Shown here: piece by piece, positions 28,018-38,087 of the stretch
How the letters are laid out: every line of letters starts with the position of its first letter
Position numbering within the stretch: the stretch's first letter is position 1
The notes under the pieces: model-generated
The model's database searches: none
Told to the model about the DNA's origin: nothing
Seen by the model: the letters and a program-made list of their open reading frames with translations, nothing else
Source of the DNA: Caryophanales bacterium
GTDB lineage: Bacteria > Bacillota > Bacilli > JARBTR01
Assembly (NCBI GenBank): GCA_029240105.1
Contig: JARBTR010000002.1
Location: forward strand, 186,001 to 250,000
Reading direction: 5' to 3'
DNA: 64,000 nt
Position numbers and translations under genes: made by a program

Positions 28018-29966
28018 TATTCTTCACTCCCTACATTTAAGAACTTGGCTTCGTCTTCTAAACCAAAGGCAACATTTGATTCAATCCAACGGCGTCTTGG
28101 CTCAGGTTTGTCTCCCATTAAAGTGGATACACGTCTTTCTGCAACAGCAAGATCTTCGATGTTTACCCGAATTAATGTGCGTTTTTCAGGATCCATTGTT
28201 GTCTCCCATAATTGGTCGGCGTTCATTTCACCTAATCCCTTGTAGCGTTGAAGCATATATCCTTTACCTATTTTTTGAATAGCAGCAGGTAATTCATTTT
28301 CAGTCCAAACATACTCAATAGTTTCTTTTTTTCCTAACCCTTTACTTACTTTGTACAATGGCGGTAATGCAATATAAACTTTCCCTTGCTCAATAAGTGG
28401 TTTCATATAACGGAAAAAGAAGGTCAAAAGAAGCACCTGTATATGGGCTCCGTCAGTATCAGCATCTGTCATGATAACGATTTTATCGTAATTAATATCT
28501 TCAATATCAAAGTCATTCCCGACACCACCACCAATAGCATGGATAATCATTTTAATTTCTTCATTTTTGAAAATATCTTCCAATTTTGCTTTTTCAGTGT
28601 TCAAAACTTTTCCACGTAAAGGCAGAATAGCTTGGAATTTCCGATCACGGCCTTGCTTTGCAGAACCACCAGCTGAATCACCCTCAACTAAGAAAAGTTC
28701 GTTCTTTTGTGGGTTACGAGATTGTGCAGGCGTCAATTTACCAGAAAGCAATGTGTCCGATTTCTTTTTCTTTTTATCCGAACGAGCATCTTCCCTTGCC
28801 TTACGAGCCGCTTCACGCACTTGTGCAGCTTTAATAGCCTTGCGAACAAGCATTGTAGCAATTTCTGCATTCTCATTTAGATAAAATCCAAGTTGTTCAA
28901 AAATAAACCCGTCTGTGGCAGGTCTAGCATCACTTGTTCCAAGCTTATCTTTCGTTTGTCCTTCAAATTGAAGTATGTTTTCAGGAACACGAACAGAAAT
29001 GATTGCTGTAATACCCTCACGAATATCAGAACCATCTAAATTCTTGTCTTTTTCTTTCAGTAAACCCTGCTTACGAGCATAATCATTAAATGCCCTAGTG
29101 ATGGCAGTTTTTGAACCAATTTCATGTGTCCCACCATCTCGTGTACGAACGTTGTTAACGAATGACAAGATATTTTCTGAGTAACCGTCTGTAAATTGGA
29201 ATGAAAAATCGATTTCGATATCAAGATTCTTTCCATTGAAACTAACAACCTTATGCATGCTGTCTTTTTCTTCATTTATGTACAGTACAAATGCTTCAAT
29301 TCCATTTTCGTAGTGGAAAATTTCTTTTACATCACTTCGAAGATCTTGAAGCTCAATTTTTAAACCTTTTAAAAGGAAAGCCGATTCTCTTAAACGCTCA
29401 GAAAGTGTATCGTAATTAAATATCGTCGTTGAAAAAATTGATGGGTCTGGTTTGAAATGAACAGTCGTTCCTGTTTGATTGGTTGTCCCAATTTTCTCTA
29501 AAGTTGAAGCAGGTTTTCCGCCATTTTCAAATCGTTGCTCATATATAAAGCCATCGCGTTTAATCGTTACAGTTAACCATTCAGATAAGGCATTTACTAC
29601 GGATGCACCTACTCCATGCAATCCCCCAGAAGTTGTATATCCACCTTGACCAAATTTTCCACCTGCATGTAAAACAGTATAAATAACTTCGGGAGTTGGT
29701 TTTCCGGATTTATGCATTCCAGTTGGCACACCACGCCCCTTATCTGAGACGCTCAAACTATTGTCCTTATGTATTTTAATGACAATATGGTCTCCAAAAC
29801 CCATTAAAGCTTCGTCGACAGCATTATCAACAATCTCATATACTAAGTGATGCAACCCTCGTGCATCTGTACTTCCTATATACATCCCCGGACGCTTTCT
29901 AACCGCCTCCAAGCCTTCTAATATTTGAATCGAACTTTCATCGTACTTGTTCGCTACGTTCACCAT
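28017..29966 (-). CDS. parE: DNA topoisomerase IV subunit B
   Basis: 649 residues. GHKL ATPase domain at the N-terminus ([42 protein letters not shown]) and TOPRIM domain ([17 protein letters not shown] near 428-444; DADTDGAHI). The gene supplies ATP-driven strand passage to ParC. Operon order parE-parC-membrane protein. The ATG at 29966 is preceded by a weak GGTTAG. Confidence 0.96.
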   Translation of the reverse strand: MVNVANKYDESSIQILEGLEAVRKRPGMYIGSTDARGLHHLVYEIVDNAVDEALMGFGDHIVIKIHKDNSLSVSDKGRGVPTGMHKSGKPTPEVIYTVLHAGGKFGQGGYTTSGGLHGVGASVVNALSEWLTVTIKRDGFIYEQRFENGGKPASTLEKIGTTNQTGTTVHFKPDPSIFSTTIFNYDTLSERLRESAFLLKGLKIELQDLRSDVKEIFHYENGIEAFVLYINEEKDSMHKVVSFNGKNLDIEIDFSFQFTDGYSENILSFVNNVRTRDGGTHEIGSKTAITRAFNDYARKQGLLKEKDKNLDGSDIREGITAIISVRVPENILQFEGQTKDKLGTSDARPATDGFIFEQLGFYLNENAEIATMLVRKAIKAAQVREAARKAREDARSDKKKKKSDTLLSGKLTPAQSRNPQKNELFLVEGDSAGGSAKQGRDRKFQAILPLRGKVLNTEKAKLEDIFKNEEIKMIIHAIGGGVGNDFDIEDINYDKIVIMTDADTDGAHIQVLLLTFFFRYMKPLIEQGKVYIALPPLYKVSKGLGKKETIEYVWTENELPAAIQKIGKGYMLQRYKGLGEMNADQLWETTMDPEKRTLIRVNIEDLAVAERRVSTLMGDKPEPRRRWIESNVAFGLEDEAKFLNVGSEE

Positions 29967-30295
29967 TTATCTAACCCCAAACATTATAATTTCTATTAAA
30001 ATCATTTATAAATAAGTGCATATCGACTAATTGTAACACTAGTTATGGGACATTTTCTATTCTTCTTCAATAAATATATCAAAAATACTGTGAATTGTAC
30101 TGTATTCTTATTCGAATTTAATATAATGAAAAAGGCCTTTAATCGAAATCTAATTAGCGATTAAAGGCTCTTTTAAGTTGAAGAATTAATATTTAAACTT
30201 GGTTCTGTCAATGACATAAATTGAGGAATGTCTTTATTTTAGATGTAAATCATTTGCTAACGTTTTCAAAGCATAAAGAAAGAAATTGCCAATGT
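29967..30295. other. Intergenic region between opuC operon and parE
   Basis: Contains the terminator of the opuC operon (30126-30174) and, closer to 29967, the AT-rich promoter region of parE. No gene is visible. Confidence 0.5.
30126..30174 (-). terminator. Terminator of the opuC operon
   Basis: On the minus strand AGCCTTTAATCG pairs with CGATTAAAGGC and is followed by CTTTTTC. It lies about 120 bp after the last transporter gene. Confidence 0.65.
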
Positions 30296-31195
30296 CTAAT
30301 CTAATAGTCCTTTTTCAGTTAAAAAGTCTTTAGCTACTTTCTCAACTTTTAAACCTTCAACGTCAATTTTATAGTTAAGTTCAGTCATTATATCGTCGTT
30401 AATGACACCAGATAACATATTTAGAACCTTTTCAAGCTCTGGATGTTCTTTCAATGTACTTTCACGGACTATTGGAGCGGCGTAATAAGGCGGAAAAAAC
30501 CCTTTGTCATCTTTTAAAATCTTTAAATCATATTGCTTTATAGGCCCATCTGTCGAAAAAGCATCAGTGACGTCCATATCTCCATTTCCGATGGCTTGAT
30601 ATTTCAGAGATACGTTCATTTTTTTAGGTTCGCCATTAAATGTTAAACCGTATAAATCTATTAATCCGTCATAGCCATCCTGGCGGTCAAAAAATTCATG
30701 TTCTGCGCCAAAAACTAGATCTTTAGAAACCTTTTTAAGATCAGAAATTGTTTCTAAATTGTATTTATCATATACTTCTTTTGTTACTGCAATTGCGTAC
30801 GTATTATTGAATCCAAAAGGTTCAAGCCATTTGATAGAAAACTTTTTCCCAAATTCTTCTGAAACTATTCGGTAAGCTTCTTTAGGGTCATTAATTACAT
30901 CCATTTTAAGATGAGCCGTTAGACCAGTTCCTGTATATTCTGGATAAAGATCGATATCCCCATTTTTTATTGCTTCAAAGCAAACAAATGTCCCACCCAT
31001 GTTTAGCTTGCGTTGTACCTTAAGGTCAGTATGATTTTCAATTAATTGTGACAACATTTCTCCAAGAACTATATTTTCACCAAAATCTTTTGTTCCGATT
31101 GTGATGGTATTCTTTCCCGAGCAGCCTATAAGAGAAAGACTTAATACTCCCGCTAAAAGAATTACACCAACCCTCTTAAGTAAAATTTTTTTCAT
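30296..31195 (-). CDS. opuCC: Glycine betaine/carnitine/choline-binding lipoprotein (OpuCC type)
   Basis: 299 residues with a signal peptide ending in SLIGCSG (lipobox). The mature part begins TITIGTKDFGENIVLGEMLSQLIE, typical of OpuBC/OpuCC quaternary-amine binding proteins, with DLYPEYTGTGL further on. It captures compatible solutes outside the membrane. In this operon it is the last gene, after both permeases, where B. subtilis opuC has it between them. Confidence 0.87.
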   Translation of the reverse strand: MKKILLKRVGVILLAGVLSLSLIGCSGKNTITIGTKDFGENIVLGEMLSQLIENHTDLKVQRKLNMGGTFVCFEAIKNGDIDLYPEYTGTGLTAHLKMDVINDPKEAYRIVSEEFGKKFSIKWLEPFGFNNTYAIAVTKEVYDKYNLETISDLKKVSKDLVFGAEHEFFDRQDGYDGLIDLYGLTFNGEPKKMNVSLKYQAIGNGDMDVTDAFSTDGPIKQYDLKILKDDKGFFPPYYAAPIVRESTLKEHPELEKVLNMLSGVINDDIMTELNYKIDVEGLKVEKVAKDFLTEKGLLD

Positions 31196-31238
31196 ATTTT
31201 TTCTCCTCTTTTTTATTTTGAAGTCCCTGTAAAAACAA

Positions 31239-31835
31239 TTAACATTTTATTGACAGGAATCGTTCAATCTTTGTCATTACGTAATCAAACAAAATCGCCA
31301 TTAATACAACTGGCACAGCGCCTGTTAATATACGGGCAAAATTTTGCTGTTGAATACCTCGATAGATGATATAGCCAAGGCCATCCGCACCTATTAATAC
31401 CCCCATAACAGCGATAGATAAAGAATTGACAAGAGCAATCTTGACTCCAGAAAAAATCATTGGAATTGAAATTGGTATTTCTACCTGAAACAGCCTTTGA
31501 AGTCGCGACATTCCCATACCTTTTGATGCCTCACGCAAATGAGATGGTACGGATGAAAGTCCTGTATAAGTGTTACGAACAATCGGTAATAGAGCGTATA
31601 GAACTAAACCAGCAATCATTGTGATGTTCCCAAGTCCAAAAATAATCATGAGCAAAGCTAACAGCGCTAAAGATGGTATAGTTTGTAACATTTCTGCAAA
31701 CCAGATAAGGAATGTGCCTAGGGGGCGTACCCAATAGGAGAGAATTCCTAAAATAATTCCGATTATAGACGAGATTCCAATAGCCACTGTAACAATTAAA
31801 AGATGCTGAAAAATGGCTACAAAAAGTTCACTCAT
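31239..31835 (-). CDS. opuCD: Quaternary-amine ABC transporter permease (OpuCD type)
   Basis: 198 residues with five to six spans and the inner-membrane signature EASKGMGMSRLQRLFQVEIPISIPMIF near 113-139. It forms a heterodimeric channel with the next gene; their ends overlap by 4 bp. B/D assignment is by operon position only. Confidence 0.85.
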   Translation of the reverse strand: MSELFVAIFQHLLIVTVAIGISSIIGIILGILSYWVRPLGTFLIWFAEMLQTIPSLALLALLMIIFGLGNITMIAGLVLYALLPIVRNTYTGLSSVPSHLREASKGMGMSRLQRLFQVEIPISIPMIFSGVKIALVNSLSIAVMGVLIGADGLGYIIYRGIQQQNFARILTGAVPVVLMAILFDYVMTKIERFLSIKC

Positions 31836-32476
31836 GCACTTTCCCCCCTTATTCCCTTTGGAGTTAGGACTCGCTGTAATAATCCCAATAAACCACTGAA
31901 AACAAAAGCAAGAATGGCTGAAGGTAATGCACCTGCCAAAATATAAGTTTTGTTATATGTGGAGAGTCCAGTCCAAATCAAATCTCCCAGACCACCTGCA
32001 CCAATCATGCCTGCAAGGGTTGCCCAACTCACGGTATAAACAGTAGATATTCTTATACCACTCATGATGGAAGAAGCAGCTAGAGGAAGCTCTACTTTAA
32101 ATAGAACTTGGAAATCCGTCATACCTATACCCCGACCGGCTTCTACATAACTTGAGTCCACCTGTGAAATTCCTATATAAGTATTTCGCAAAATGGGTAG
32201 AATCGAATATATACTCAAAACAATAAGTGCTGGCATTAAACCGATTCCAAATAAAATTAAGGCAAAACCAAGCATGACAAGACCGGGAATGGTTTGAACA
32301 GTACCAGCAAAAGCCAGAACGAATAAAGCAAGTCGTTTATGTCTAGTTAGATAAATTCCTAAAGGTATTGAAACGAATGCACCGATCAGAACGGAAATAG
32401 CTACAATTTCAATGTGCCTCATTAAGCTTTGCAAGAAAGTAGCCATATTATTGTTTAAATAATCCATTATGGTCAT
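31832..32476 (-). CDS. opuCB: Quaternary-amine ABC transporter permease (OpuCB type)
   Basis: 214 residues. Same permease fold, with EAGRGIGMTDFQVLFKVELPLAASSIM near 122-148. Overlaps the ATPase gene and the second permease gene by 4 bp each, so the operon is tightly coupled. Confidence 0.85.
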   Translation of the reverse strand: MTIMDYLNNNMATFLQSLMRHIEIVAISVLIGAFVSIPLGIYLTRHKRLALFVLAFAGTVQTIPGLVMLGFALILFGIGLMPALIVLSIYSILPILRNTYIGISQVDSSYVEAGRGIGMTDFQVLFKVELPLAASSIMSGIRISTVYTVSWATLAGMIGAGGLGDLIWTGLSTYNKTYILAGALPSAILAFVFSGLLGLLQRVLTPKGIRGESA

Positions 32477-33600
32477 GCTGGCATTTCACCCCACAATGCT
32501 TCTCCTAGAGCCTTAGCAGTGCTTGTTCGTGTAACGATTCCAGCAACTGTAAGATCATCATTTAGGACAATTAAATAATTTGCAGCTGATTCTAAAAGCC
32601 TATCTAGAGCGGTTCGTGCATCTTCTTTTCGACCAATGGTTATGGTTTCATTAGAAACAAGTTCTGATATATTTCGACCAGCTTTACCATGCTGTTTAAT
32701 TTCCTCAATTGTCACAGTACCAAAATAAGTTTCGTCATCCTCAATTACTATAAGTGAGTTAACGTCACGCCTGCTCATCAATTCGATGCATTCTAAAGTT
32801 TTAGATGTCTTAGGGACTTTTAAAACCTTTGTTCGCATGAAATCCTCTGCATAAAGCGGCACTGATTGTCTACCAGAAGTAATATGTCTTCCCATAAAGG
32901 TACTTATAATAGAATCTGCCGGATTTCGTAACATTTCTTCAGGTGCAGCTTTTTGAACAATACGCCCTTCATTCATAAATACGATAGTATCTGCCATTCG
33001 TAAGGCTTCTCCCATATCGTGTGTTACAAACACAATTGTCTTTTTAAGTTTTTTTTGAATACGTCTAACTTCTTCCTGTAAGGAGTCGCGTGTAATAGGA
33101 TCCAGTGCCCCAAATGGTTCATCCATTAGGACAATGGGAGGTGATACAGCTAAAGCACGTAGGACACCAATCCTTTGCTGCTGACCACCTGAAAGTTCTG
33201 ATGGGTATTTATGTGCGTAATCTTCATATGGCATATCTACTAACTTTAAAAGAGAACGAACAATGGATTGCCATTCTTCTTTTGGATATTTCAGCAATTT
33301 TGGAACAATTGCAATATTTTGCTCCACAGTCATGTTTGGAAAAAGTCCAATCTGCTGTATGACGTAGCCTATCTTCCTACGTAATTCAACCGCATTTTGT
33401 TTGGATGCATCTTCACCATTAATAAAAATTCTCCCAGAATCTGGTTCTATTAACCGGTTAATCATTTTCAGCGTTGTTGTTTTACCGCAACCACTTGGTC
33501 CAATCAATACCACAAATTCACCTTTTCGAATTTCTAAATTTAGATTCTTTAAAACAATTTTCTCACCATATCGCTTCGTTACATTCTGAAAATGTATCAT
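32473..33600 (-). CDS. opuCA: Quaternary-amine ABC transporter ATPase with CBS domains (OpuCA type)
   Basis: 375 residues. Walker A GPSGCGKT near 35-42, signature LSGGQQQRIGVLRAL, Walker B IVLMDEP and VTHDM. A C-terminal pair of CBS motifs (about 250-370) follows. In Listeria and Staphylococcus OpuCA the CBS module binds c-di-AMP and slows uptake; the same is inferred here. First gene of the operon, with AAGGAGGGAG before the ATG and an inverted repeat over its promoter. Confidence 0.9.
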   Translation of the reverse strand: MIHFQNVTKRYGEKIVLKNLNLEIRKGEFVVLIGPSGCGKTTTLKMINRLIEPDSGRIFINGEDASKQNAVELRRKIGYVIQQIGLFPNMTVEQNIAIVPKLLKYPKEEWQSIVRSLLKLVDMPYEDYAHKYPSELSGGQQQRIGVLRALAVSPPIVLMDEPFGALDPITRDSLQEEVRRIQKKLKKTIVFVTHDMGEALRMADTIVFMNEGRIVQKAAPEEMLRNPADSIISTFMGRHITSGRQSVPLYAEDFMRTKVLKVPKTSKTLECIELMSRRDVNSLIVIEDDETYFGTVTIEEIKQHGKAGRNISELVSNETITIGRKEDARTALDRLLESAANYLIVLNDDLTVAGIVTRTSTAKALGEALWGEMPA

Positions 33601-33620
33601 ATATGCTCTCCCTCCTTAGT

Positions 33621-33663
33621 AAACTGACAACTTTAATTATATATCAAGTTGTCAGTTTGTCAA
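33621..33663 (-). promoter_or_regulatory. opuC promoter with a long dyad operator, candidate BusR-like site
   Basis: TTGACA (33658-33663) and TATAAT (33636-33641) are 16 bp apart on the minus strand. A perfect inverted repeat with 13-bp arms, AAACTGACAACTT at 33621-33633 and AAGTTGTCAGTTT at 33646-33658, is centred on the -10 box with 12 bp between arms. TGACA/TGTCA half sites recall the bipartite motif of streptococcal BusR. A bound protein would block RNA polymerase. Confidence 0.75.
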
Positions 33664-33708
33664 TGTCATATATTCTGATTTATTAAGTTTTATAAAAATT
33701 CTATCAAC

Positions 33709-33742
33709 AAAAAAAAGCAGCTTATAAGTAAGCTGCTTTTTA
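33709..33742 (-). terminator. Terminator of the GntR/TrkA-C regulator gene
   Basis: AAAAAGCAGCTTA pairs with the matching TAAGCTGCTTTTT and a T-run follows on the minus strand. It isolates the regulator transcript from the opuC promoter. Confidence 0.7.
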
Positions 33743-33766
33743 AAAATGGTCCTAAATTAATCCACT

Positions 33767-34390
33767 TTATATTCGATTTAAGAATTCATTAACTGCCTCT
33801 GCTGTTTTAAGTTCACCAACGAAAACTAACGTATCTCCCGCCAACAATATAGCGTAAGGACCAGGAGATAAAATGATATTTCCGTCTCGTCGTATCGCGA
33901 TGATTGTTGCCCCAGTTTCTTGCCAAAATTTTAATTCACTAAGCGTTTTTCCGATTAGTGGGGATGATTCCAAGACTTCCGATTCATAGGGGTTAAATGG
34001 ATTGCTGATAGAAAATTTTTCATTCATTCGAATGATTGTATCCGCTTCTTCCGTAATTTTCTTTACAATTCTTTCCTGTTCAGCTAACAGTGAACGAAGA
34101 GATTTTTTATGGTTACGTAGATTGTTTTGGTCACTAAATTTTGAAACGTAACGCTTTGCTTGTTCTGCAGATAGTACCACGGCACCGCTATTATGTTGTA
34201 TCTCAATTACTTGCATATCTTCGAGTAATTTTAAAGAACGGCGAATTGTCTCAGGTGAAACTCCATATTGAGAAGCCATTACTGATCGTCCGTGGATTTT
34301 TGTGTTCTCCTTTATTTCACCATTTGCAATTCTTGACGCGATATCTAATGCAATTTGTGCATATACTGGAGCAATAACTTGCTCTTCCAA
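33767..34390 (-). CDS. GntR-type regulator with C-terminal TrkA-C (RCK_C) domain, BusR-like
   Basis: 207 residues, TTG start with GGGAGG upstream. An N-terminal winged helix (ASQYGVSPETIRRSLKLLEDM near 38-58) is followed by a coiled coil near 95-120 and an RCK_C domain from about 135 to 207 (SPLIGKTLSELKFWQETGATIIAIRRDGN...LLAGDTLVFVG). The same layout is found in BusR of streptococci and lactococci, which represses the betaine transporter BusAB and binds c-di-AMP through RCK_C. It lies directly upstream of opuC with its own promoter (TTGACT, 17 bp, TATAAC) and terminator. Function by analogy; not tested in this group. Confidence 0.8.
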   Translation of the reverse strand: MEEQVIAPVYAQIALDIASRIANGEIKENTKIHGRSVMASQYGVSPETIRRSLKLLEDMQVIEIQHNSGAVVLSAEQAKRYVSKFSDQNNLRNHKKSLRSLLAEQERIVKKITEEADTIIRMNEKFSISNPFNPYESEVLESSPLIGKTLSELKFWQETGATIIAIRRDGNIILSPGPYAILLAGDTLVFVGELKTAEAVNEFLNRI

Positions 34391-34780
34391 AAGTTTTCCT
34401 CCCTAGCATTTCAACTTACAAATGTACTTATTTATAATTCCTGCATAATTTACATGCCCTTTTAAGTTATATATAACACATTTTAAAAAGTCAAATCTTA
34501 AATAGCATCTTTTAAAAATAATATAAATATTACTAGATTTTTCACTTTAGTTAAACTTCATATCATTCAAAATAAACTGCTAAATTGTTTTTTACTTACT
34601 AACTCTAGGGCTAAAAAGAAAAAAGCTTAATCAATGAAATGATCTTTCACTAATTAAGCTACATTACCTACTATTAATCTATATTATGAAAAACAAAAAT
34701 AATATGCGAGTTTTATAGTACGTTAATTTTTAAAATTTTAAAATGTTTATTACTGATCGATTGATTAATTAATTCATTCA
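34391..34780. other. Intergenic region between the regulator and glnK
   Basis: Holds the regulator promoter near 34450-34490 and the terminator of amt-glnK (34618-34666). The rest is AT-rich with no gene. Confidence 0.5.
34618..34666 (-). terminator. Terminator of amt-glnK
   Basis: On the minus strand AGCTTAATTAGTGAAAG pairs imperfectly with TTTCATTGATTAAGCT and is followed by TTTTTCTTTTT. Confidence 0.7.
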
Positions 34781-35128
34781 TTAATTCAACGCATCATATC
34801 CAGTTTCCTGCGTTCGAATACGCTGAACGCTTCGCAAATCGTAACTGAAAATTTTACCGTCACCGACTTCACCGGTGAAAGCAGCCTCCTGGATAGCCTG
34901 GATTGTTTTTTGCTCCCATTCTTCAGAAGAAACCACAATTTCAAATTTAATTTTAGGCAGTAAGGGAATATCAATCTCTTGACCACGGACTAGTTCTGTC
35001 AACCCTTTTTGCATTCCTGCCCCCATTACTTGAGATACAGTAATTCCATTTACCTCAATTTTACTAAGTGCTTCTTTTACATCTTCTAATTTTTCTTCTC
35101 TAACTATCGCTTCTACTTTAATAATCAT
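34781..35128 (-). CDS. glnK: PII signal protein, GlnK/NrgB type
   Basis: 115 residues. Reads nitrogen and energy state and docks on the ammonium transporter in known pairs. The T-loop region GMQKGLTELVRGQEIDIPLLPK near 38-59 is present, but the residue at the enteric uridylylation site (Tyr51) is Ile, so covalent uridylylation is not expected. B. subtilis NrgB also lacks it. Starts 17 bp after amt, same strand. Confidence 0.92.
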   Translation of the reverse strand: MIIKVEAIVREEKLEDVKEALSKIEVNGITVSQVMGAGMQKGLTELVRGQEIDIPLLPKIKFEIVVSSEEWEQKTIQAIQEAAFTGEVGDGKIFSYDLRSVQRIRTQETGYDALN

Positions 35129-35145
35129 GGATTTGCTCCTTTCTT

Positions 35146-36384
35146 TTAATCAAGTCCAGTAAAGGACGGATAAGCGGATTCCCCATGCTCAGACATATCG
35201 AGGCCAATTCGTTCTTCCTTACGATCCACTCTAATAGGTGTAATTAGACGAACGATTCCAACACAAATTAGCGTACCGATAACAGAGACAGCAATACTGA
35301 TACCTATACTGATTACCTGAGAAACAAACTGACTCATTTCACCAAAAAACAATCCATCAGCGGTAGCACTGTTAATAGTAGTGCTTGCAAATACCCCAGT
35401 TAAAATACCACCAAAAATTCCACCGATTCCATGAATTCCAAAGGCGTCTAAAGCGTCGTCAAACTTTAATTTGGTTTTAATTAATACAATACCATAATAA
35501 CAAACTGGGCTAACGAAAGCACCAATGATAATGGCCGACCAGATAGGGACAAAACCTGCACCAGGTGTGATACCTACTAATCCAGCAATAGCACCAGTAC
35601 AAGCACCAATAAGGGTTACTTTTTTACCCTTTATGAAATCGATGAACATCCATGACAACATTGCGGTGCCTCCTGAGACGGCAGTGGTCATAAAAGCATG
35701 AGCTGCTAAACCATTCGACTCCAAAGCACTTCCTGCGTTAAACCCGAACCAACCAAACCATAGAAGTCCCATCCCGAGCATCACTAATGGGATGTTATGA
35801 ATGCTATATGTGTGATGCTGCTCGTATCCATGTCTCTTCCCTAAAAGCAGGCAAAGAACCAACCCTGATACACCAGATGCAATATGCACCACATTCCCCC
35901 CAGCAAAATCTACTGACTTCAGCCAGCCATTTCCTAAAAGACCTCCATCACCCCAGACCATATGTGCCATTGGATAGTAAACAACCAATGACCAAAGGGC
36001 AACAAATATAAACAACGCATTAAACTTCATTCGACCAGCCACAGATCCAGTTATAATTGCTGGAGCGATGATGGCAAACATCATTTGAAATGCCACGAAC
36101 ACTAACGTTGGGATTGTACCAGTTACGCTATCTTGCCCGATTCCATGTAATCCGATATGTTTTAAATTACCAATAAACAATCCTTTACCACCAAAAGAAA
36201 GGGAATAACCGATAAGCACCCAAAGAAAGGTCCCCAAACCCATAATAAAAATGGAGTTCATCATGTTGTTGACCACATTCTTGCGCCTTCCAAAACCGCC
36301 ATAAAAGAATCCCAACCCTGGCGTCATGACGAAAACCAAAGCGGTGCAAATCATCATAAATGCTGTATTTCCTGTATTTAACAT
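35146..36384 (-). CDS. amt: Ammonium transporter
   Basis: 412 residues with 11 predicted spans and the Amt signature DFAGGNVVHIASGVSGLV near 160-177; the twin-histidine region is kept in the pore helices (FGIHGIGG). Moves ammonium inward. Co-transcribed with glnK. The upstream gap is only about 93 bp and has a hairpin at 36421-36458 but no clear promoter or TnrA/GlnR box, so some transcription may come from guaA. Confidence 0.93.
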   Translation of the reverse strand: MLNTGNTAFMMICTALVFVMTPGLGFFYGGFGRRKNVVNNMMNSIFIMGLGTFLWVLIGYSLSFGGKGLFIGNLKHIGLHGIGQDSVTGTIPTLVFVAFQMMFAIIAPAIITGSVAGRMKFNALFIFVALWSLVVYYPMAHMVWGDGGLLGNGWLKSVDFAGGNVVHIASGVSGLVLCLLLGKRHGYEQHHTYSIHNIPLVMLGMGLLWFGWFGFNAGSALESNGLAAHAFMTTAVSGGTAMLSWMFIDFIKGKKVTLIGACTGAIAGLVGITPGAGFVPIWSAIIIGAFVSPVCYYGIVLIKTKLKFDDALDAFGIHGIGGIFGGILTGVFASTTINSATADGLFFGEMSQFVSQVISIGISIAVSVIGTLICVGIVRLITPIRVDRKEERIGLDMSEHGESAYPSFTGLD

Positions 36385-36417
36385 AACATCTCAACTCTTC
36401 CTATAATAATTAAAATA

Positions 36418-36460
36418 AGAAATGGAGTTCGTCTAAACCTACTGAACTCCATTTCTTATT
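36418..36460 (-). terminator. Hairpin after guaA
   Basis: 10-12 bp arms GAAATGGAGTTC and GAACTCCATTTC around a 13-base loop, followed by TTATTTTAATT on the minus strand. A modest terminator that lies just before amt; it may act as an attenuator. Confidence 0.55.
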
Positions 36461-36477
36461 TCCGCTCAATCGTTTTC

Positions 36478-38010
36478 CTATTCCCACTCAATAGTTGCTG
36501 GTGGCTTTGAAGTAATATCATAAACAATTCTATTTACATTTTGAACTTCATTTACGATTCGGATAGATACTTTTTCTAGAACATCATATGGAATTCTTGC
36601 CCAATCAGCAGTCATAGCATCTAAAGATGTTACAGCACGTAGAGCTATCGTATTGCTGTATGTTCTCTCATCTCCCATTACGCCTACGCTTCGAATGTTC
36701 GTAAGTACAGTAAAATACTGCCACACTTCTTTTTCTAGTCCAGCTTTAGCGATTTCGTCTCGGAAAATAAAGTCTGTCTCGCGAAGTGTATCCAACTTTT
36801 CTTTTGTGATATCACCGATTACACGAATCGCTAATCCGGGCCCAGGGAATGGCTGACGGTGAACTAAGTAGTCAGGGATACCCAATGCAGAACCAACGGC
36901 ACGAACTTCATCTTTAAATAATTCTCGAAGAGGTTCTATAATTTCTTTAAAATCTACAACATCTGGAAGACCACCAACATTATGATGACTTTTGATAACT
37001 GCTGAATTTTTTGTTCCACTTTCCACAACATCCGCGTAAATGGTTCCTTGTACGAGATAATCAACGGAACCAATTTTCTTTGCTTCTTCCTCAAAAATCC
37101 GAATGAATTCTTCACCGATAATTTTACGTTTCTCTTCTGGATCAGTTATCCCAGCCAATTTATCTAGGAATCGATCCTCAGCGTTTACGCGAACAAGATT
37201 CATATCAAATTGCTCTGTAAATATTTGCTCTACCTCATCGCCTTCATTTAAACGCATAAGGCCTGTATCTACAAATACACATGTTAATTGCTTACCGACA
37301 GCCTTATGAATCAAAACAGCAGCAACGGATGAATCAACCCCACCAGAAAGTGCGCATAACACCTTTTTATCACCAATTTTATCTCTTAGTGCCATAATGG
37401 TATCTTGCGCGAAATCTTCCATAATCCAGTCGCCAGAACAACCACATATTTTATATAAAAAATTTCGGATCATATCATTACCTTGAATGGTATGAACAAC
37501 TTCAGGATGGAACTGTACACCATAAAGATTTTTTTCAATGTTCGCCATGGCGCCAACATGACAAGTTTCAGTAGAAGCAATTACTTCAAAGCCAGCAGGA
37601 ATTTGGTTAACATGGTACGTATGACTCATCCATGAGATTGTTTGATTTTCTAATTCATGAAAGAGTGGATTATTCGTTATTAATTGAATGTCTGTCTTTC
37701 CATATTCTTTTTTGCTAGCTTTTTCTACTGTTCCTCCAAGAACATGTCCCATTAATTGGCATCCATAACAAATGCCTAAGATTGGAATTCCAAGCTCAAA
37801 AATCTTTTTGTCCACTATTGGAGCACCTTCGTCTGTAACAACGTTCGGCCCACCCGTGAATATGATTCCTTTTGGATTCATTGCAATAATTTCTTCTAAC
37901 GGTGTATCATATGAAACTATTTCACAATACACATGTAAATCACGAACTCGTCGAGCAATCAACTGATTGTATTGTCCACCAAAATCTAAAACGACTACTA
38001 ATTCATGCAT
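36478..38010 (-). CDS. guaA: GMP synthase (glutamine-hydrolysing)
   Basis: 510 residues. Class I glutamine amidotransferase domain at the N-terminus with the catalytic Cys in [11 protein letters not shown] near 80-90 and His-Glu in VQFHPEV. The ATP-pyrophosphatase P-loop is [12 protein letters not shown] near 223-234, followed by the GuaA C-terminal dimer domain. Converts XMP to GMP. It follows the nucleoside transporter genes with about 77 bp between and no obvious terminator, so a long guanine-controlled transcript is possible. Confidence 0.96.
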   Translation of the reverse strand: MHELVVVLDFGGQYNQLIARRVRDLHVYCEIVSYDTPLEEIIAMNPKGIIFTGGPNVVTDEGAPIVDKKIFELGIPILGICYGCQLMGHVLGGTVEKASKKEYGKTDIQLITNNPLFHELENQTISWMSHTYHVNQIPAGFEVIASTETCHVGAMANIEKNLYGVQFHPEVVHTIQGNDMIRNFLYKICGCSGDWIMEDFAQDTIMALRDKIGDKKVLCALSGGVDSSVAAVLIHKAVGKQLTCVFVDTGLMRLNEGDEVEQIFTEQFDMNLVRVNAEDRFLDKLAGITDPEEKRKIIGEEFIRIFEEEAKKIGSVDYLVQGTIYADVVESGTKNSAVIKSHHNVGGLPDVVDFKEIIEPLRELFKDEVRAVGSALGIPDYLVHRQPFPGPGLAIRVIGDITKEKLDTLRETDFIFRDEIAKAGLEKEVWQYFTVLTNIRSVGVMGDERTYSNTIALRAVTSLDAMTADWARIPYDVLEKVSIRIVNEVQNVNRIVYDITSKPPATIEWE

Positions 38011-38087
38011 TCAATTACCTCTTTGTTTTATAAATTTATTATTTAAACCAATTTCAATTTTCATTTTGAAATGTGAAATTAATATTT

